DNA from: Vitellaria paradoxa
Lineage: Eukaryota; Streptophyta; Magnoliopsida; Ericales; Sapotaceae
DNA length: 64,000 bases
Direction: 5' to 3'
NCBI GenBank assembly: GCA_019916065.1
Contig: CM034233.1
Location: 53,437,947 to 53,501,946 of the forward strand
Shown here: piece after piece, positions 1 to 11,602 of the stretch
Position numbering within the stretch: position 1 is the stretch's first letter
Layout of the letters: every line of letters starts with the position of its first letter
Notes under the pieces: model-generated
What the model saw: only the letters and a program-made list of their open reading frames with translations
What the model was told of the DNA's origin: nothing
The model's database searches: none
Made by a program: the position numbers and the translations under genes

Positions 1-830
1 AAATATAAATAAATGTAATGAGAATGTGGATATGTGATTGAGTGTTGAATATGTGATAATATGATATGGAATATGATTGGATACAAAGTTGGGAAATTTA
101 ATAATAGAGAATAATTGGACTTGAATGCTACATTATGATATTATTGAATAAAGATAAATAATGTAAATATGGTTATGTGGTCGGCTATGCTTAAACATCA
201 AAGAGATAATTGAAATGTGATATGAACACATGTATGGAATTTCATAGATTAAATATAAATTGGAAACTTAATCCTTCTTATGATTTTGTTGTGTATAAAG
301 GTACATAGTCTAAATTGGTGATGTCAATGAATGATTTTGATTTTAGAGTATAGGTGGTAACTAGATACATCATAAAATGCTTGCATGTGTGGAATACATA
401 TCATATATGTTTATTTGAGACTTGTGGGCACAAGTGGACCTGTGCTCACATCCCTACAGAATTTGATGCAGGTACAGGCCATGATAATCAGGTGGGCTAA
501 TGGGGTTGGACTAGAAGAGTATGCATGAGCCCTACCAAGCTTAGCAAAGCTCTTGGTTATTTAGTTTAAATTTCTTTTGGAATTGTAATGTTGGACATTG
601 AGGACTTGTTCGATTGGGTTGTAAGGGCCCTAAGGCCTAAGTTATGTATTAATGAGAGGATTGTTGAACATTGTGACTTGATTATGGTTAAGGTTAGATT
701 TATGTTATCCTATTTATGTCTTGCGCTCACTGGTTTACGTTGCGTTGCTCTGATTATGGGTTGGTTATGTTAATGCATGTGGTGTGTGTTTATCACTCAC
801 CCCTCGGGTCACGAGATCCGGGGCATGACA
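1..830 (+). repeat. Element A 5' LTR, 3' part only
   Basis: Aligns without length change to 7882-8711. It ends in CA at 830, directly before the PBS. The first two thirds of this LTR lie left of the window. Small ORFs at 588-901 lie within LTR sequence and carry no family signal. Confidence 0.88.
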
Positions 831-3800
831 GGTTGGTATCAGAGCCTAGGTCAGAATACCTAAGGGACAGTGGGAGTCTAGCATTGCATGTCATATGTTG
901 ATGTGATATAGCTGACATTTAGTCATTTTCATGGGATGGATTTATTAGTACGTTGTGGTAAGGATTATGGTGAAGGTGCTTGGAACTAAATGTTACTAGA
1001 ACCTTGATCGTATTGTTTAGAGAAATGAGGAATTGGTAAACATCTCTAGCTAATGATAAGTAAGGTTGATAGGTGAGTAAATGGTGTAATCATTGGAGCT
1101 TTGTGAACCTAGAAGTACTGTTTGACAGACGTTTTAATGGTAGACCTGGCAATATGAAAGGTGATTTGAAGTGATACTGGGTATGATTGAAAGATAGTAA
1201 GTGCTATGGGGTTTAAAGAGTCTAGGGTTGAGATTTTGGGATTTATTGAGGCTACCTCTTACCGGTGGAAATTATGAGATTATGGGATGAATTTGACGTA
1301 GAAATGGCAATGGTAGAAAATTTAAAATCTTAAGATGGATGAGTTACCAACATGATAAGTGGTAAACAACCATTGTAGTGAGTTGATGATGATCAGTTAT
1401 TTGATGATATTGTAGTTCAAATTGTGATGAGGTAACCTTTTAGTAAATGACATTAAGCATATTGGGGAAAAAACTTTGTGTTCGCATGGTCGATTAGAGA
1501 ATGAATAGAAAGGGAGTTTAAGTGTCATCATGTGAGTGAGGTGTTGACTTTGGATGTGATACTTGGGGATGAGTGGGAGCAAACTCCCAAGAGTTGGCTT
1601 GACTTTCATAGATTCCACATTAGATGTCGTTATCATTTTTCTGCTAAGCCATATTCTATGGCACCAATAAAGTTTTGGAGGTTTGGAAATTCAATCAAAT
1701 GATTGTGAGTCTACGATTCATTAAAATATAGTATTGGACATCGGGACATTTGAGATTCTTGTTAAGAGGAATGGTGAAAAGCTTGAGTTTTAAGTGGAAT
1801 TTGAAGTTGGTAAACTTGGTGGTACTTAAGGTAGCATGTTGCTTAATGAGTTTTGAAGTTTTAACTGAATCATTTGGCATCAAGAATAATAAATGTTGAA
1901 TTGGTTTGTAAGGGAAAAGGTTTGTAGGTAGGTGATATTTGGTCGAATGACCTTGAGGGATTAGTGTAGTAATTGAATATAGCCTAGATTGTGTTTGATG
2001 TTTAAGTTTTGTGGATTTGGTGGGGCATCACCTTTATCTTACTCAAGTACCTCTTAGTTAATGAACTTAGTGATTCAAATGAGTTGGGGCAAAGCACAAA
2101 TGTGTGGGTTAACGATAATGAGAACATCTTATGGTATAGAGTATATGATGAATAAAATTTTATGATTACTTTTTCTTGAAGAATGGATTGTTCTTAGTGT
2201 TATGGAAGGTTATGGGGAAGATTGAGTTATGCAATAAAGTCTAATGATTAGATGGCAGTATCAATTGAGGAGATTGGAAGTATGTGAAGAGGAATTACCT
2301 GTATCTATTTCAGTGTTAGCTATGATATTTTTGCATTGAAGTCTTATCGTGGTTACGTAAACTAATAGAACAGCTTGGAATGCTTTAGAGCATAGAGATG
2401 CCGAAGGTATTTGATTATGTAAGGTAAACTGACTATGGAGTAAAGTGAAAGAGTGGAATATTGGAAAGAGGTTGATTTAAGGATCTATCACATTAATTGA
2501 GTGAGGTCGAAGATATGAGCGATGCTATAAGTTAGGGGTTGAAAAGTCCGTATATTGCTAAAGTAACTTCTAGCAAATGTTTGGGATGTCAGGACTCGAT
2601 GGGATGAGGACAATGGTAATAGAGGCATGAGTTTCACAAGGATGAGTTGCTCAGAGATGATATAGGAAGGTTATACTCCCTGTTACTTATTGCACATCTT
2701 ACATGTATTACAGGATAAATCCTATGTAATTCTAAACTTTGAAAGGTACTGATCATAGTTGAATCCATGTTTTATTGAACTCTTGATTGTTACTTGCACA
2801 TTAAAACTTTGAAAATTTCTTTGAGTTGAAAGTTCTCTAAACTGTTATATTAACAAACATTTGGCGTGGCCACCTGAAATTTTGATTATCGAATTATGTT
2901 AAAGTTGTCACGTTAAGAAAGTTCTTTCATTCCTATGTTGTTTATTTGAAACTTGATGGCTTTACTATTTTATTGATGTTGGTAAAATGCACTATTGTAA
3001 CTTTGGAATGGCTATTGTGTTGAATTTGGTTCAATGTTGGTAATATTTCTTGAATGGTTAATTCGATCCATTGTATCTCGACATGTGGCTATTGTGATTT
3101 GAGTTCCTTAATTGAAAAATGCTAATGGATGAGGAAATGGACATGTATGAACTAAAAAAAAAAAAAAAAGAAAATTTTGAGCCTAATTGGTTTTCTGAAA
3201 GGATGTGCTAATATATTATGATAATGTATTATGCTAATGGGTAATGGTAATGTATCATGGTAATGTGTGAATTGAAATGCAAATATGTTGTGGAGATGTG
3301 TTATGGTAATGCATGAATTGAAAAATTGAACTTGTTTGGTTATCCATAACCTTTTTGGAGTATTAAGGCATTTGATTTTATAGATTGGTGTTAGTTGTGA
3401 AAACTTGATTGGCCAAGTGGTTTGGGTTTGAGTGTCATGGTGATATAGAGGATATGCCTCGACTATATTATGGAAAGGGGGATACGGGATCCCGGTCGTG
3501 GGACTTCTTTATTTGAAAACGCATGATTATGGAGATATAGCTACATGTGGGTAAACTGAGTTGAGAATGAGTAAGTGCACTGTGAGTAGATAAACTCTGG
3601 GAAGAAAGAGGTTTAGAAGTTGGTTTCAATTGAGATCATGGTAAATGGTGATGGCATTAGGAGATATGGTAAAATGAAGTACAATGGGATGTTCATGAAA
3701 GTTTTGAAAGTATTTTAAAGGAGTTTACTAGCTAATTGCTTGAAAGGAGAGAGAGAAAATATGTGTTAAGGGTTGATGCAAGGGAAGAAGTTTATTAAAT

Positions 3801-5702
3801 TTAGGAGATTGATTTGTATGCTTATGGCACCCACTGGTGGGTTAAACCGGGTATGTTTTGAATGATAAGGTAAAATTATTAGTTATTGGATTTTGCTCGA
3901 TGAGAAGAATTGTTGCATGGTGGATGGAAGATAAGATGGAAGTTTAGTTGTGAAGTAGAGAATAATAGAGGAAGCTGGAAATGGGATATCTTGTTGAATA
4001 ATTGAAAGTATGAAGAAGGTGTAAAAGGACTCAGTTGTACTAAACTCATCATATTGGTTAGACTTTGAGACAATTAATTTGGGTACATAGTAGAGGTGGA
4101 ATAAACGTTCTGTTGGGATTGACTCGAGTACGATAATACTGGAAATTTCCCTTGAGTATTAGTAGAATTAAGAACTTTATCCTAGACTTACATGTATGAA
4201 GAAGATTGTGGCAAATGTGAGGGAAATTAGAACTGAGAATAGAGAGGGGTTTTGGTTGAATTAAACTTGAGAGCTTAACATATGATGTCTTATGAATGGT
4301 GACTCTATATGGTATGTCTGAATGCAGTTAAGAGAATTATTGAGGTTTCAAAGGAATGATTTAAGGGTTGAGCACTATTAATATAAGATAAGTTGAAAAG
4401 AGAGTTCCAGGACAACATTTTATGAGCTTCTGCCGCAGATTGATTAATACCTTGGTACATTTTTTTTTTTATGGAGATAATGAGGTGGGGTGTTTAGATT
4501 GCTATTTAGACAAATTGTAAAATGTAAATGTTCTTCAGGTATTGATGTGTTGCCCATTCATTGAAGTCTTGATTGTTGGAAGAGTATCTATTCAAGCTGA
4601 AACGAAGTTGATATGGTACATAAACACATATGTATTTATGAATGAACTGTCGAGAATGGCATTAAACAATGAGTTAAGGAGTTTCTGTACTGGATACCTA
4701 TGAATTAAGTTGAATTGCCTATAGTAATGATGTAATATATGGTCAGTTAAAATGTTGGCTTGCCAATTGGTTCATAAGGTGAATGTATCTATACGGGAGT
4801 ATTAAGCTAAGGGAAGGTAACGGCTTTGGGGTAGACGTAATTAATTGAACTTAGTATGATGAGGTTAGAAATTTGTGGGCAAGTTCTGTTCACAGTTGGA
4901 GACAAGGAAAAATGATGAATGTGTGGACTGAAAAAGGGTTCCAGAACGGAATAACCAGCCTACTTAGTTTTATTTGATGGTTTCCCTGCTCATGATTGGT
5001 TATATTGTGGATTTTAGTTTTATTCAAAGAGAAGTAGTTCCATTGGATTAAACGTTTGGTGGACCAACAGAGTAGTGTAAGTCTATAAAGTAAGGGAGAA
5101 CTGGAAATGGAAAACAATACTTGGAAAGAAAAGATGTTTGAATAGAGAAGAAGGATTACGAAGAAGTTTATTACAAAGGAAATGTTTATGGCAATTTTCA
5201 AGGTTAACTTCAACCCCAAGTTCAGTATAGTCTTGATGTGACCTATTTGGTTTGTGATATAGTTTGATTGGACAGACCCTAGTTTCAGTTACAAAGGGAT
5301 TAAGTGCTAGGGTCGTATGTTTCAATGTTGGACCTATGGGGACAAACTTGGAAGAAAGGAAATCGGATAGAGTATTATGGGAAACCATATAGTAAGGAAT
5401 GAGGGATAAGAATTTGAAAATTTGATTGCTATTACTTGAGGAGCCAATGGAATAATTCTGAGTTTAAAGATGCACAGTGAAGGTATAGTTATTAGTGTTT
5501 TTGAATTGCTATGATTAAGTTGTAAGGTGATCTGAATATTGGTTAATGAATGGAATATCAAGTTTCATATGTGCAAGAAGTTTCAGGATAATAAGGAGCT
5601 TGCTTAAAGGTGTCAGTTAAGACATAGAGGAAACATCTATAAGTGGTTACTCAGTAAATTGTGTATGACCGTGGTATGAAATTTTGAGGGCGAAATTTTT
5701 TT
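831..5702 (+). other. Element A internal region, non-coding
   Basis: About 4.9 kb, AT-rich, with stops in every frame. The best minus-strand ORFs (1397-1636, 4890-5219, 5083-5388) look like chance ORFs. Faint pol-like echoes occur, such as bases near 1650 that read KPYSMAP in one frame, but no domain can be assembled. I see no gag zinc finger, no D-T/S-G protease motif, no YxDD and no integrase motifs. Since the LTRs differ by only about 2%, most of this decay probably came before the insertion. Confidence 0.6.
834..850 (+). other. Element A primer-binding site (initiator tRNA-Met type)
   Basis: TGGTATCAGAGCCTAGG lies 3 bases after the LTR end. TGGTATCAGAGC is the usual plant LTR-retrotransposon PBS complementary to initiator Met tRNA. 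It differs from the PBS of all other elements here, so A belongs to another lineage. Confidence 0.88.
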
Positions 5703-5716
5703 GAAGGGGGGGAGAA
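5703..5716 (+). other. Element A polypurine tract
   Basis: GAAGGGGGGGAGAA lies directly before the TG that opens the 3' LTR. It would prime plus-strand DNA synthesis. Confidence 0.85.
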
Positions 5717-5875
5717 TGTAATACCCCGAATTTTCATGCTAATATAATTTGATGGTTTTAACATGTTTTGGGCATGTTAGTGCGTTAATTAAGTTAGTTT
5801 AGTCATTAAAGATGACTTGGGGGTATGAATTTTGGAAGAATTGGGCAAAATAGCTCAAAAGTTAACTTTTTGACT

Positions 5876-5985
5876 CGGGGGCATACAGAGGGGCGCCCAA
5901 GGTAGAGGAGGGGTGCCCAAGGTAGAGGAGGGGTGCCCATGGGTCTAGATGGGTGCCCATGGTCCATGACGGGCGCCCCACTTAT
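5876..5985 (+). repeat. GC-rich palindromic module upstream of the element A promoter
   Basis: Five short units of the form GGGGYGCCC, each followed by AAGG or ATGG and spaced about 20-25 bp. Several contain the self-complementary core GGGCGCCC or TGGGCACCC-like variants. The module ends about 120 bp before the TATA-like stretch at 6106. It stands out against a background of roughly 35% GC. Confidence 0.8.
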
Positions 5986-6105
5986 GCAGAAAATCAGCAG
6001 AAGGGTGTTCTCTGGTTGGAAGGCCGAGACTTAACCCTATACACCTATATTTAGGCTAGGGGGTGGAAAATTCTGGAAGACACTATTTGGGGATTAAAAT
6101 ATTGT

Positions 6106-6115
6106 TATATATATA
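6106..6115 (+). promoter_or_regulatory. TATA-like stretch in the element A LTR
   Basis: TATATATATA about 390 bp into the 3' LTR, followed within about 30 bp by a GA-repeat (6134-6148). Likely U3 core promoter; the start site is inferred only. Confidence 0.5.
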
Positions 6116-6739
6116 TTAGTGTGTATGATACAAAAGAGAGAGAGAGAGGTTGCTTAGAAGAGGGAGAACCGGGTGAGAAGAACAAAGAAGAGCAAAGGAG
6201 AAGAAGAAGACAACCGGGTAGGGTTTTCAAGGTAGGTTCTTCCACCCTTCATAAAATCCAAATTCCTTTTACAAGATTGTAATTAGAACCTTAAGAAATC
6301 TCCCTATGTAATTTGTTTGTAGTTTTGCTCAAGGAGGGAGGAGATTGACCTCATCAAAGTTTGAGGGTTTGGAAGCTCAAGACACCCCTTTGTTGATCTA
6401 TCTTTTTACCACTCAAGGTAGGGATTTCTAGTCTCATTTTAGCATATATGAGATGTATTTGAGCTAGTAAACACTTTTATGAAATTTATTTAAGATTTGG
6501 AAACCTTAGAAGTGGAGTTTGTGTGGATGAATGGTTGTGTGTATATATATGTATAGGTTGGAGCAAGATTTTTGTATTGAAGAAATGAATGGATTAAAAT
6601 TTGTTTTGATGGACTTTTCGGAGTCTTCTAGGTCCTAGACAACTCAAGAAAATAAGGTATTAGGTTAGATATTGGATTGGGTAAAGTTTAGAACCTAAAA
6701 ACATGGCTTAAAACTTGAATCGGAGCAAAGTGACCTTCT

Positions 6740-6866
6740 GGGCAACAGAGGGGCGCCCATGGGTTTTGGTGGGGCGCCCATGGCCCTTGAGGGGCGCCCA
6801 TGCTCTTATGTGGGGCGCCCATGACCCCTCAGAGGTGCCCATGAACTTTTGGAGGGCCGCCCACAG
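6740..6866 (+). repeat. Second GC-rich repeat cluster in the element A LTR
   Basis: Six spaced units of GGGGCGCCCATG or close variants, about 20 bp apart. They lie downstream of the TATA-like stretch, so within the transcribed part if that promoter is right. The unit resembles those in the C and B LTRs, although A is from another lineage. Confidence 0.78.
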
Positions 6867-8711
6867 AGACCAGAACACCTTTCCTGATTTTTCTTAACTT
6901 GACTTCCTACCTTAGGATTATGAAGGGGTTAGGAATATGTTTGTATGTGAGACTTTTATTTGATTAATTATATGGATTTTAAAATGCAAATGAGCTCTTA
7001 AAAGTGATTAAGGATTGATTATCTTAAACCTACGGGATTAAGCTTATAAAGGGGGAATGCTTGCTACCATGAAGGAAATGAATTGGAAGCCTACTTTGAG
7101 ATAAGGGTCTTAATCAAATGGAATTGTGAATATGTCTTGATGTAAACTAAATATTGAGGTATATGAACTTGTGATTGATTAAGTGAAAGGGTAACTTGAC
7201 AAAGGGACATATGTTTATAATTTTGGTAAATGTGGAATGCTTAATATGGTTTGATCAATGCGATATGTAATAAGCTATGGAATGAACCGTAACATTTACA
7301 TGTGTGTTGAATGGTATGTATATTGAATAATGTTAAATGTTTAATAAGGTTGATTAATGTTGATATGTGATGAATCTTTGGATGAATCGAAAAGTGAACT
7401 TTTGTTAACAAATGATGGAAATTAAATGAGGCTTGGATTAAATAAAATGAAGAGATGAAATGAATTGTGCTACATGATGAAATGGAATGTGGTTGTGTGT
7501 ATTGGAAAGTGACGATGATGAATGTGAATTGTGATTGATGAGTATTGAATGTGATGAACGATTGGTTGTGTGTGACGGGGGCCGTGGTGGGGTGTGGTAA
7601 ACAGGAAGGGTTTGAGATTACCCTCGGGTTGAGAGTCCCGGAACCTGCGTAGGGTTTGGTGTCAATGCCAGTGGGTTAGTAGCCCACAACATTGTGAGTG
7701 TATGGGTTACCCGTGACCTTGGACTGTGATCCTAAACAATGGTGTTCGGTTTTCTGTTTCTGTTGGGTCTGGACCCATAAAAGACGGTGTTGTGTATACA
7801 CCCAACCCCCGAGGATTGTGTGGTTATGGCTATGTGATTGATTAATGAAATGATGGTACTGTGGTTGTGATTTCGTGTTTGAAATATGAATAAATGTAAT
7901 GAGAATGTGGATATGTGATTGAGTGTTGAATATGTGATAATGTGATATGGAATATGATTGGATACAAAGTTGGGAAATTTAATAATAGAGAATAATTGGA
8001 CTTGAATGCTACATTATGATGTTATTGAATAAAGATAAATAATGTAAATATGGTTATGTGGTCGGCTATGCTTAAACATCAAAGAGATAATTGAAATGTG
8101 ATATGAACACATGTATGGAATTTCATAGATTAAATATAAATTGAAAACTTAATCCTTCTTATGATTTTGTTGTGTATAAAGGTACATAGTCTAAATTGGT
8201 GATGTCAATGAATGATTTTGATTTTAGAGTATAGGTGGTAACTAGATACATCATAAAATGCTTGCATGTGTGGAATACATATCATATATGTTTATTTGAG
8301 ACTTGTGGGCACAAGTGGACCCGTGCTCACATCCCTACAGAATTTGATGCAAGTACAGGCCATGATAATCAGGTGGGCTAATGGGGTTGGACTAGAAGAG
8401 TATGCATGAGCCCTCCCAAGCTTAGCAAAACTCTTGGTTATTTAGTTTAAATTTCTTTTGGAATTGTAATGCTGGACATTGAGGACTTGTTCGATTGGGT
8501 TGTAAGGGCCGTAAGGCCTAAGTTATGTATTAATTAGAGGATTGTTGAACGTTGTGACTTGATTATGGTTAAGGTTAGATTTATGTTATCCTATTTATGT
8601 CTTGGGCTCACTAGTTTACGTTGCGTTGCTCTGATTATGGGTTGGTTATGTTAATGCATGTGGTGTGTGTTTATCACTCACCCCTCGGGTCATGAGATCC
8701 GAGGTGTGACA

Positions 8712-9979
8712 TATTGTCTCTGCTTCTTCCAAGAATTCAAAATCTTCACAAACTCAACTCTCTTTCTCAGAGGTTCAAATAAATGCGAACACGTCATGCA
8801 TCGTCAATGAGTCCCTTTATCACATAAGCAAAGAGACATGAACAACATTTTTCTAATTTTTTTCTTTTTTTCCATTTTTTTCCTTTTTTTTCTTCATTTT
8901 TTTTAGAGCAAAAATTACCTAAAACAAGTAACAACCAATTTGGAGTATGCACACTCAAAGATACCTCTCTCATTTTCCCAACACAGATACCCCCCAAACT
9001 AGAACACAAAACATTCCAAGGCACACAAGGGCGGGTAATGTCAATAATTAAGGCTTAGGGTTGAATTTGTGGCTTAACCAAAAAAATCGTTTAATCTTTA
9101 TCAGCTGAACATGGTTCCTAGGGATGATTTTACCAAAAAGAAGTCGTTATGGCTCAAAATCGTCAAAAAGGGCCTAGGATCACTTCCAAAGGTCAACTTG
9201 GCAAGGTCAATGGCTCAATCATGCAACCATCAAACTTATACTCATCATATCATGCCATGAACCCAAATGCAAAATTATGTAAAGAGTTATTGAAAGAATT
9301 GAAGTGCAAAGAATCCAATAATGAGCAAATGTAAAATTCTCTCTCAAAGGAATGCATTCATGGCCCAAGAATCCTCACAAGCTTAACTAGGTCTCCACGT
9401 ATTAGGGATCATGCATCAAGTGCTCAAGAAGAAAATGGGTTTAAATTAGCATTATGCACAAATTGTATCACAAGCATGCTCAATCAAAACCAATGTCACA
9501 ATCACTAATCTCCAGACAACACAATTCTTTGCTTGTGACTCACAAGGTTGTATGCACATAAACTTCAAAAATTGGATCCCATGCACTGCACCCCCCTAAC
9601 CAAAACCACATTGTCCTCAATGTGAGGTACACAAAACTCAAGAGAGAGAGTAGAAAACATGTAAATATAATCAAATACAAACAAGACCGTATGGAATAGC
9701 CAAGCAAACCCATAGGAAAGACCCCCAACTAAAACACGCCGCACTCCCAAACAACAGAGGAAAAATCTAATATAGCATAAGGGAGATGGTGGAGTAAAAG
9801 AATAGAGAAGGAGAGATATCACCTGAATGGCGGTGTGCAAGCAATCCAAAGATACTGTACCACATCGAAAAGAAAATAGTAAAGCAAAGAAATAAGAAAA
9901 AGAAAGAAAATTAGTAAAGGTAATAATAAAAAAAGAAACAAATGAAAATAAAGGAGAAGGAAAACAAAAGATAGTGAAG
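8712..9979 (-). mobile_element. Element X fragment 1: 3' non-coding region
   Basis: Similar in layout to the 3' non-coding regions of C, D, E and M: a T-rich tract near 8856-8902 (A-rich in sense) and a stretch near 9590-9640 with ACATTGTCCTCAATGTGAGG, which also occurs near 13428 and 35285. No coding signal. Element A abuts it at 8711 and element C interrupts it at 9980. X's own 3' LTR must lie left of the window, if it survives. Confidence 0.6.
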
Positions 9980-11602
9980 TGGCCGCTCTCTAATTTGGTA
10001 GTGGCTCACTCTCAAGTATAAGAGGTCGGTTGAGTTTAGTCTAGGTGAGTCCTAGGTCATCTTCCACAGGGAGCAAGGGTGTGTCTAAATCTTTGGAAAA
10101 CTTGGTTTCGAAAACACTTGCGAAAATCTTAAAAAGAAAAGATGAAAATCTTTTTTGGAGTTTTCAAATAGGGAATTGAGATGATGATTTGAAAATTGAA
10201 AACACCAATTCGACGAAAAACAAAAACACGAAGATGCAAACTTTACCAAACTACGTAAATTGAACTTAAACAAACCGTGTGAATGGAAACACTTGGCCTT
10301 AACCTAATCCTGTAATGTCCTCGAAGGGCTAAATTCGGATATGTAATTAATGCAACCTAATTCTTACACCTATAATATTAGGTCAGAAGATTTAACAATC
10401 GAAAACCCTTTTTCGTAAGGAGATCGCTAATCTAGGGTTTTGAAATCAAATTCGAAATCACCGGGACATGGAATTGACCTTCGATTTACACGATTGTAAC
10501 CGAAGTTCAACTTTATCACGGGTGATTTGTTTTCGAAAATTAATCCAGGCTTACGATCCTTACATCTTTATTCAAAAGATGATAAACAAATTTCAGTTCG
10601 AACTATCCAAATTCAACTCCTTCGAGTCGATTAAATTCCTAGGTTAAAACCAAGAAAAACCCTAGCCTAACATTGCGAAAGCATGAAGAAAGCCTTCCGA
10701 AAAGAAAAATCATCTTCATCATGCAACAAAACACGAAAACGAAGTAGATTGAAAAGGTTTAGAGCAATTTCGAAAACAAATCAATCACAAACAAAGACTA
10801 TGAAATACTACGAAGCGAAAATAAAGAACAAAGTTATAGAAGATAATGAACCTTCAATTAAAACAAAGTAACGAAAGTAACTTACAAGTTAATCTGAATG
10901 CGAAGATGAAACAAAGCTTGAACAACCCAAAGCGAAATCAAAACCTTAACCCTAATCTAAACTAAACTAAGAAAAGAAAAGAAGTGTGTAGGGTTTCGAC
11001 CCTCAGTACATCAGAAATTTGCCCTTTTATATTACTACATAATTCAAGGGCATAAAGGTAAAATTACAACTCAAAACTTCATTTTGAATGTGTGCTGGAA
11101 AAGACATCATGGGCGCCCATGGTTGATGTGGGGCGCCCAAGGGTCCAAGTGTTTGATGAAGTCCTCAAAAAATGGTATAAAAAGCAGTAAAAAACTTCCT
11201 CTCTGTGGGTGCCCACTTGATGAAGAGTGGGGCACCCAAGGGTCCTCAAGGGCGCCCAAGGGTCTAGGTGGGGTGCCCATGCTATGGTTCCTCCAATTGT
11301 TTAATGAAATGCCTCTTAGGCCTGACTTTTCCCTTTAAAACCAGCTCTCTGTGAGTGCCCACCTGATGAAGAGTGGGCCGCCCATCCTCAAGTGGGGCGC
11401 CCATGGTCCTCTTCCTCAGCTTTCTTCTTCATCTCTTCACTTTTCTAGTTCATTTTTGCACCCATTTCGTCAAGTTTGGGCATGTAACCCTGCAAAATCC
11501 CATAAGTGCATCAATATGCTTATTTTATAATAATAATGGCAAATAAAAGTCCAACTAACAGTTAAATGAACATAGTAATTTAACATGAAATGCACCCAAT
11601 CA
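9980..11602 (-). repeat. Element C 3' LTR
   Basis: In sense it starts TGATTGGGTGCATTTC and ends ...GCGGCCA, so TG...CA. GC-rich modules lie at about 11105-11404, with units such as GGGCGCCCATGG and GGGGCGCCCAAG. A TATA-like TAATATAAAA (sense) at 11025-11034 follows them downstream. Near the 3' end it carries the Athila-type run of a GTGGAAGATGACCTAGG-like box and a CTTATACTTGAGAG box. Short ORFs here (10085-10273, 10683-10871, 11084-11338) are not genes. Confidence 0.87.

Larger units (their letters stand above)
1..8711 (+). mobile_element. Element A: Ty3-like LTR retrotransposon with a non-coding interior (LARD-like), left end cut by the window
   Basis: Bases 1-830 repeat bases 7882-8711 over exactly the same length, with about 18 mismatches by hand count (about 2%). 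Just after 830 comes a PBS matching the 3' end of initiator tRNA-Met, and before 5717 a purine tract, so 1-830 is the end of a 5' LTR and 5717-8711 is the complete 3' LTR. The interior of about 4.9 kb has no ORF longer than about 110 codons and no recognisable pol. The tail of the interior (GGGCGAAATTTTTTTGAAGG) resembles chromovirus (Tekay/Del-like) elements, from memory of such ends. Young LTRs with an empty interior fit a non-autonomous LARD better than a decayed full element. The left target repeat is outside the window; the right flank begins TATTG. Confidence 0.82.
5717..8711 (+). repeat. Element A 3' LTR (2,995 bp)
   Basis: Starts TGTAATACCCC after the purine tract and ends GTGTGACA. 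Two clusters of GGGCGCCC-type repeats lie inside (5876-5985 and 6740-6866), one on each side of a probable promoter at 6106-6115. Its last 830 bp match the window's first 830 bp. The ORF at 6715-6897 is just the second repeat cluster read through and has no family signal. Confidence 0.88.

Noticed and set aside
4890..5561. Minus-strand ORFs of 75-109 codons in element A as genes
   Set aside because: No motif, overlapping frames and typical of chance ORFs in AT-rich DNA; antisense to the element.
5876..6866. GGGCGCCC units as a CRISPR-like array
   Set aside because: Units are short and imperfect with no constant repeat of 24 bp or more. They lie in plant LTRs.
6715..6897. Small ORF with GRPW repeats as a possible repeat peptide
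   Set aside because: It is the GGGGCGCCCATG cluster translated. No start context or conservation is shown.
11084..11338. ORF MNVCWKRHHG, repeated at 16839-17234, as a possible conserved small protein
   Set aside because: It reads through the GC modules in the two LTRs of C, upstream of the TATA box and antisense. Repetition is due to LTR identity.
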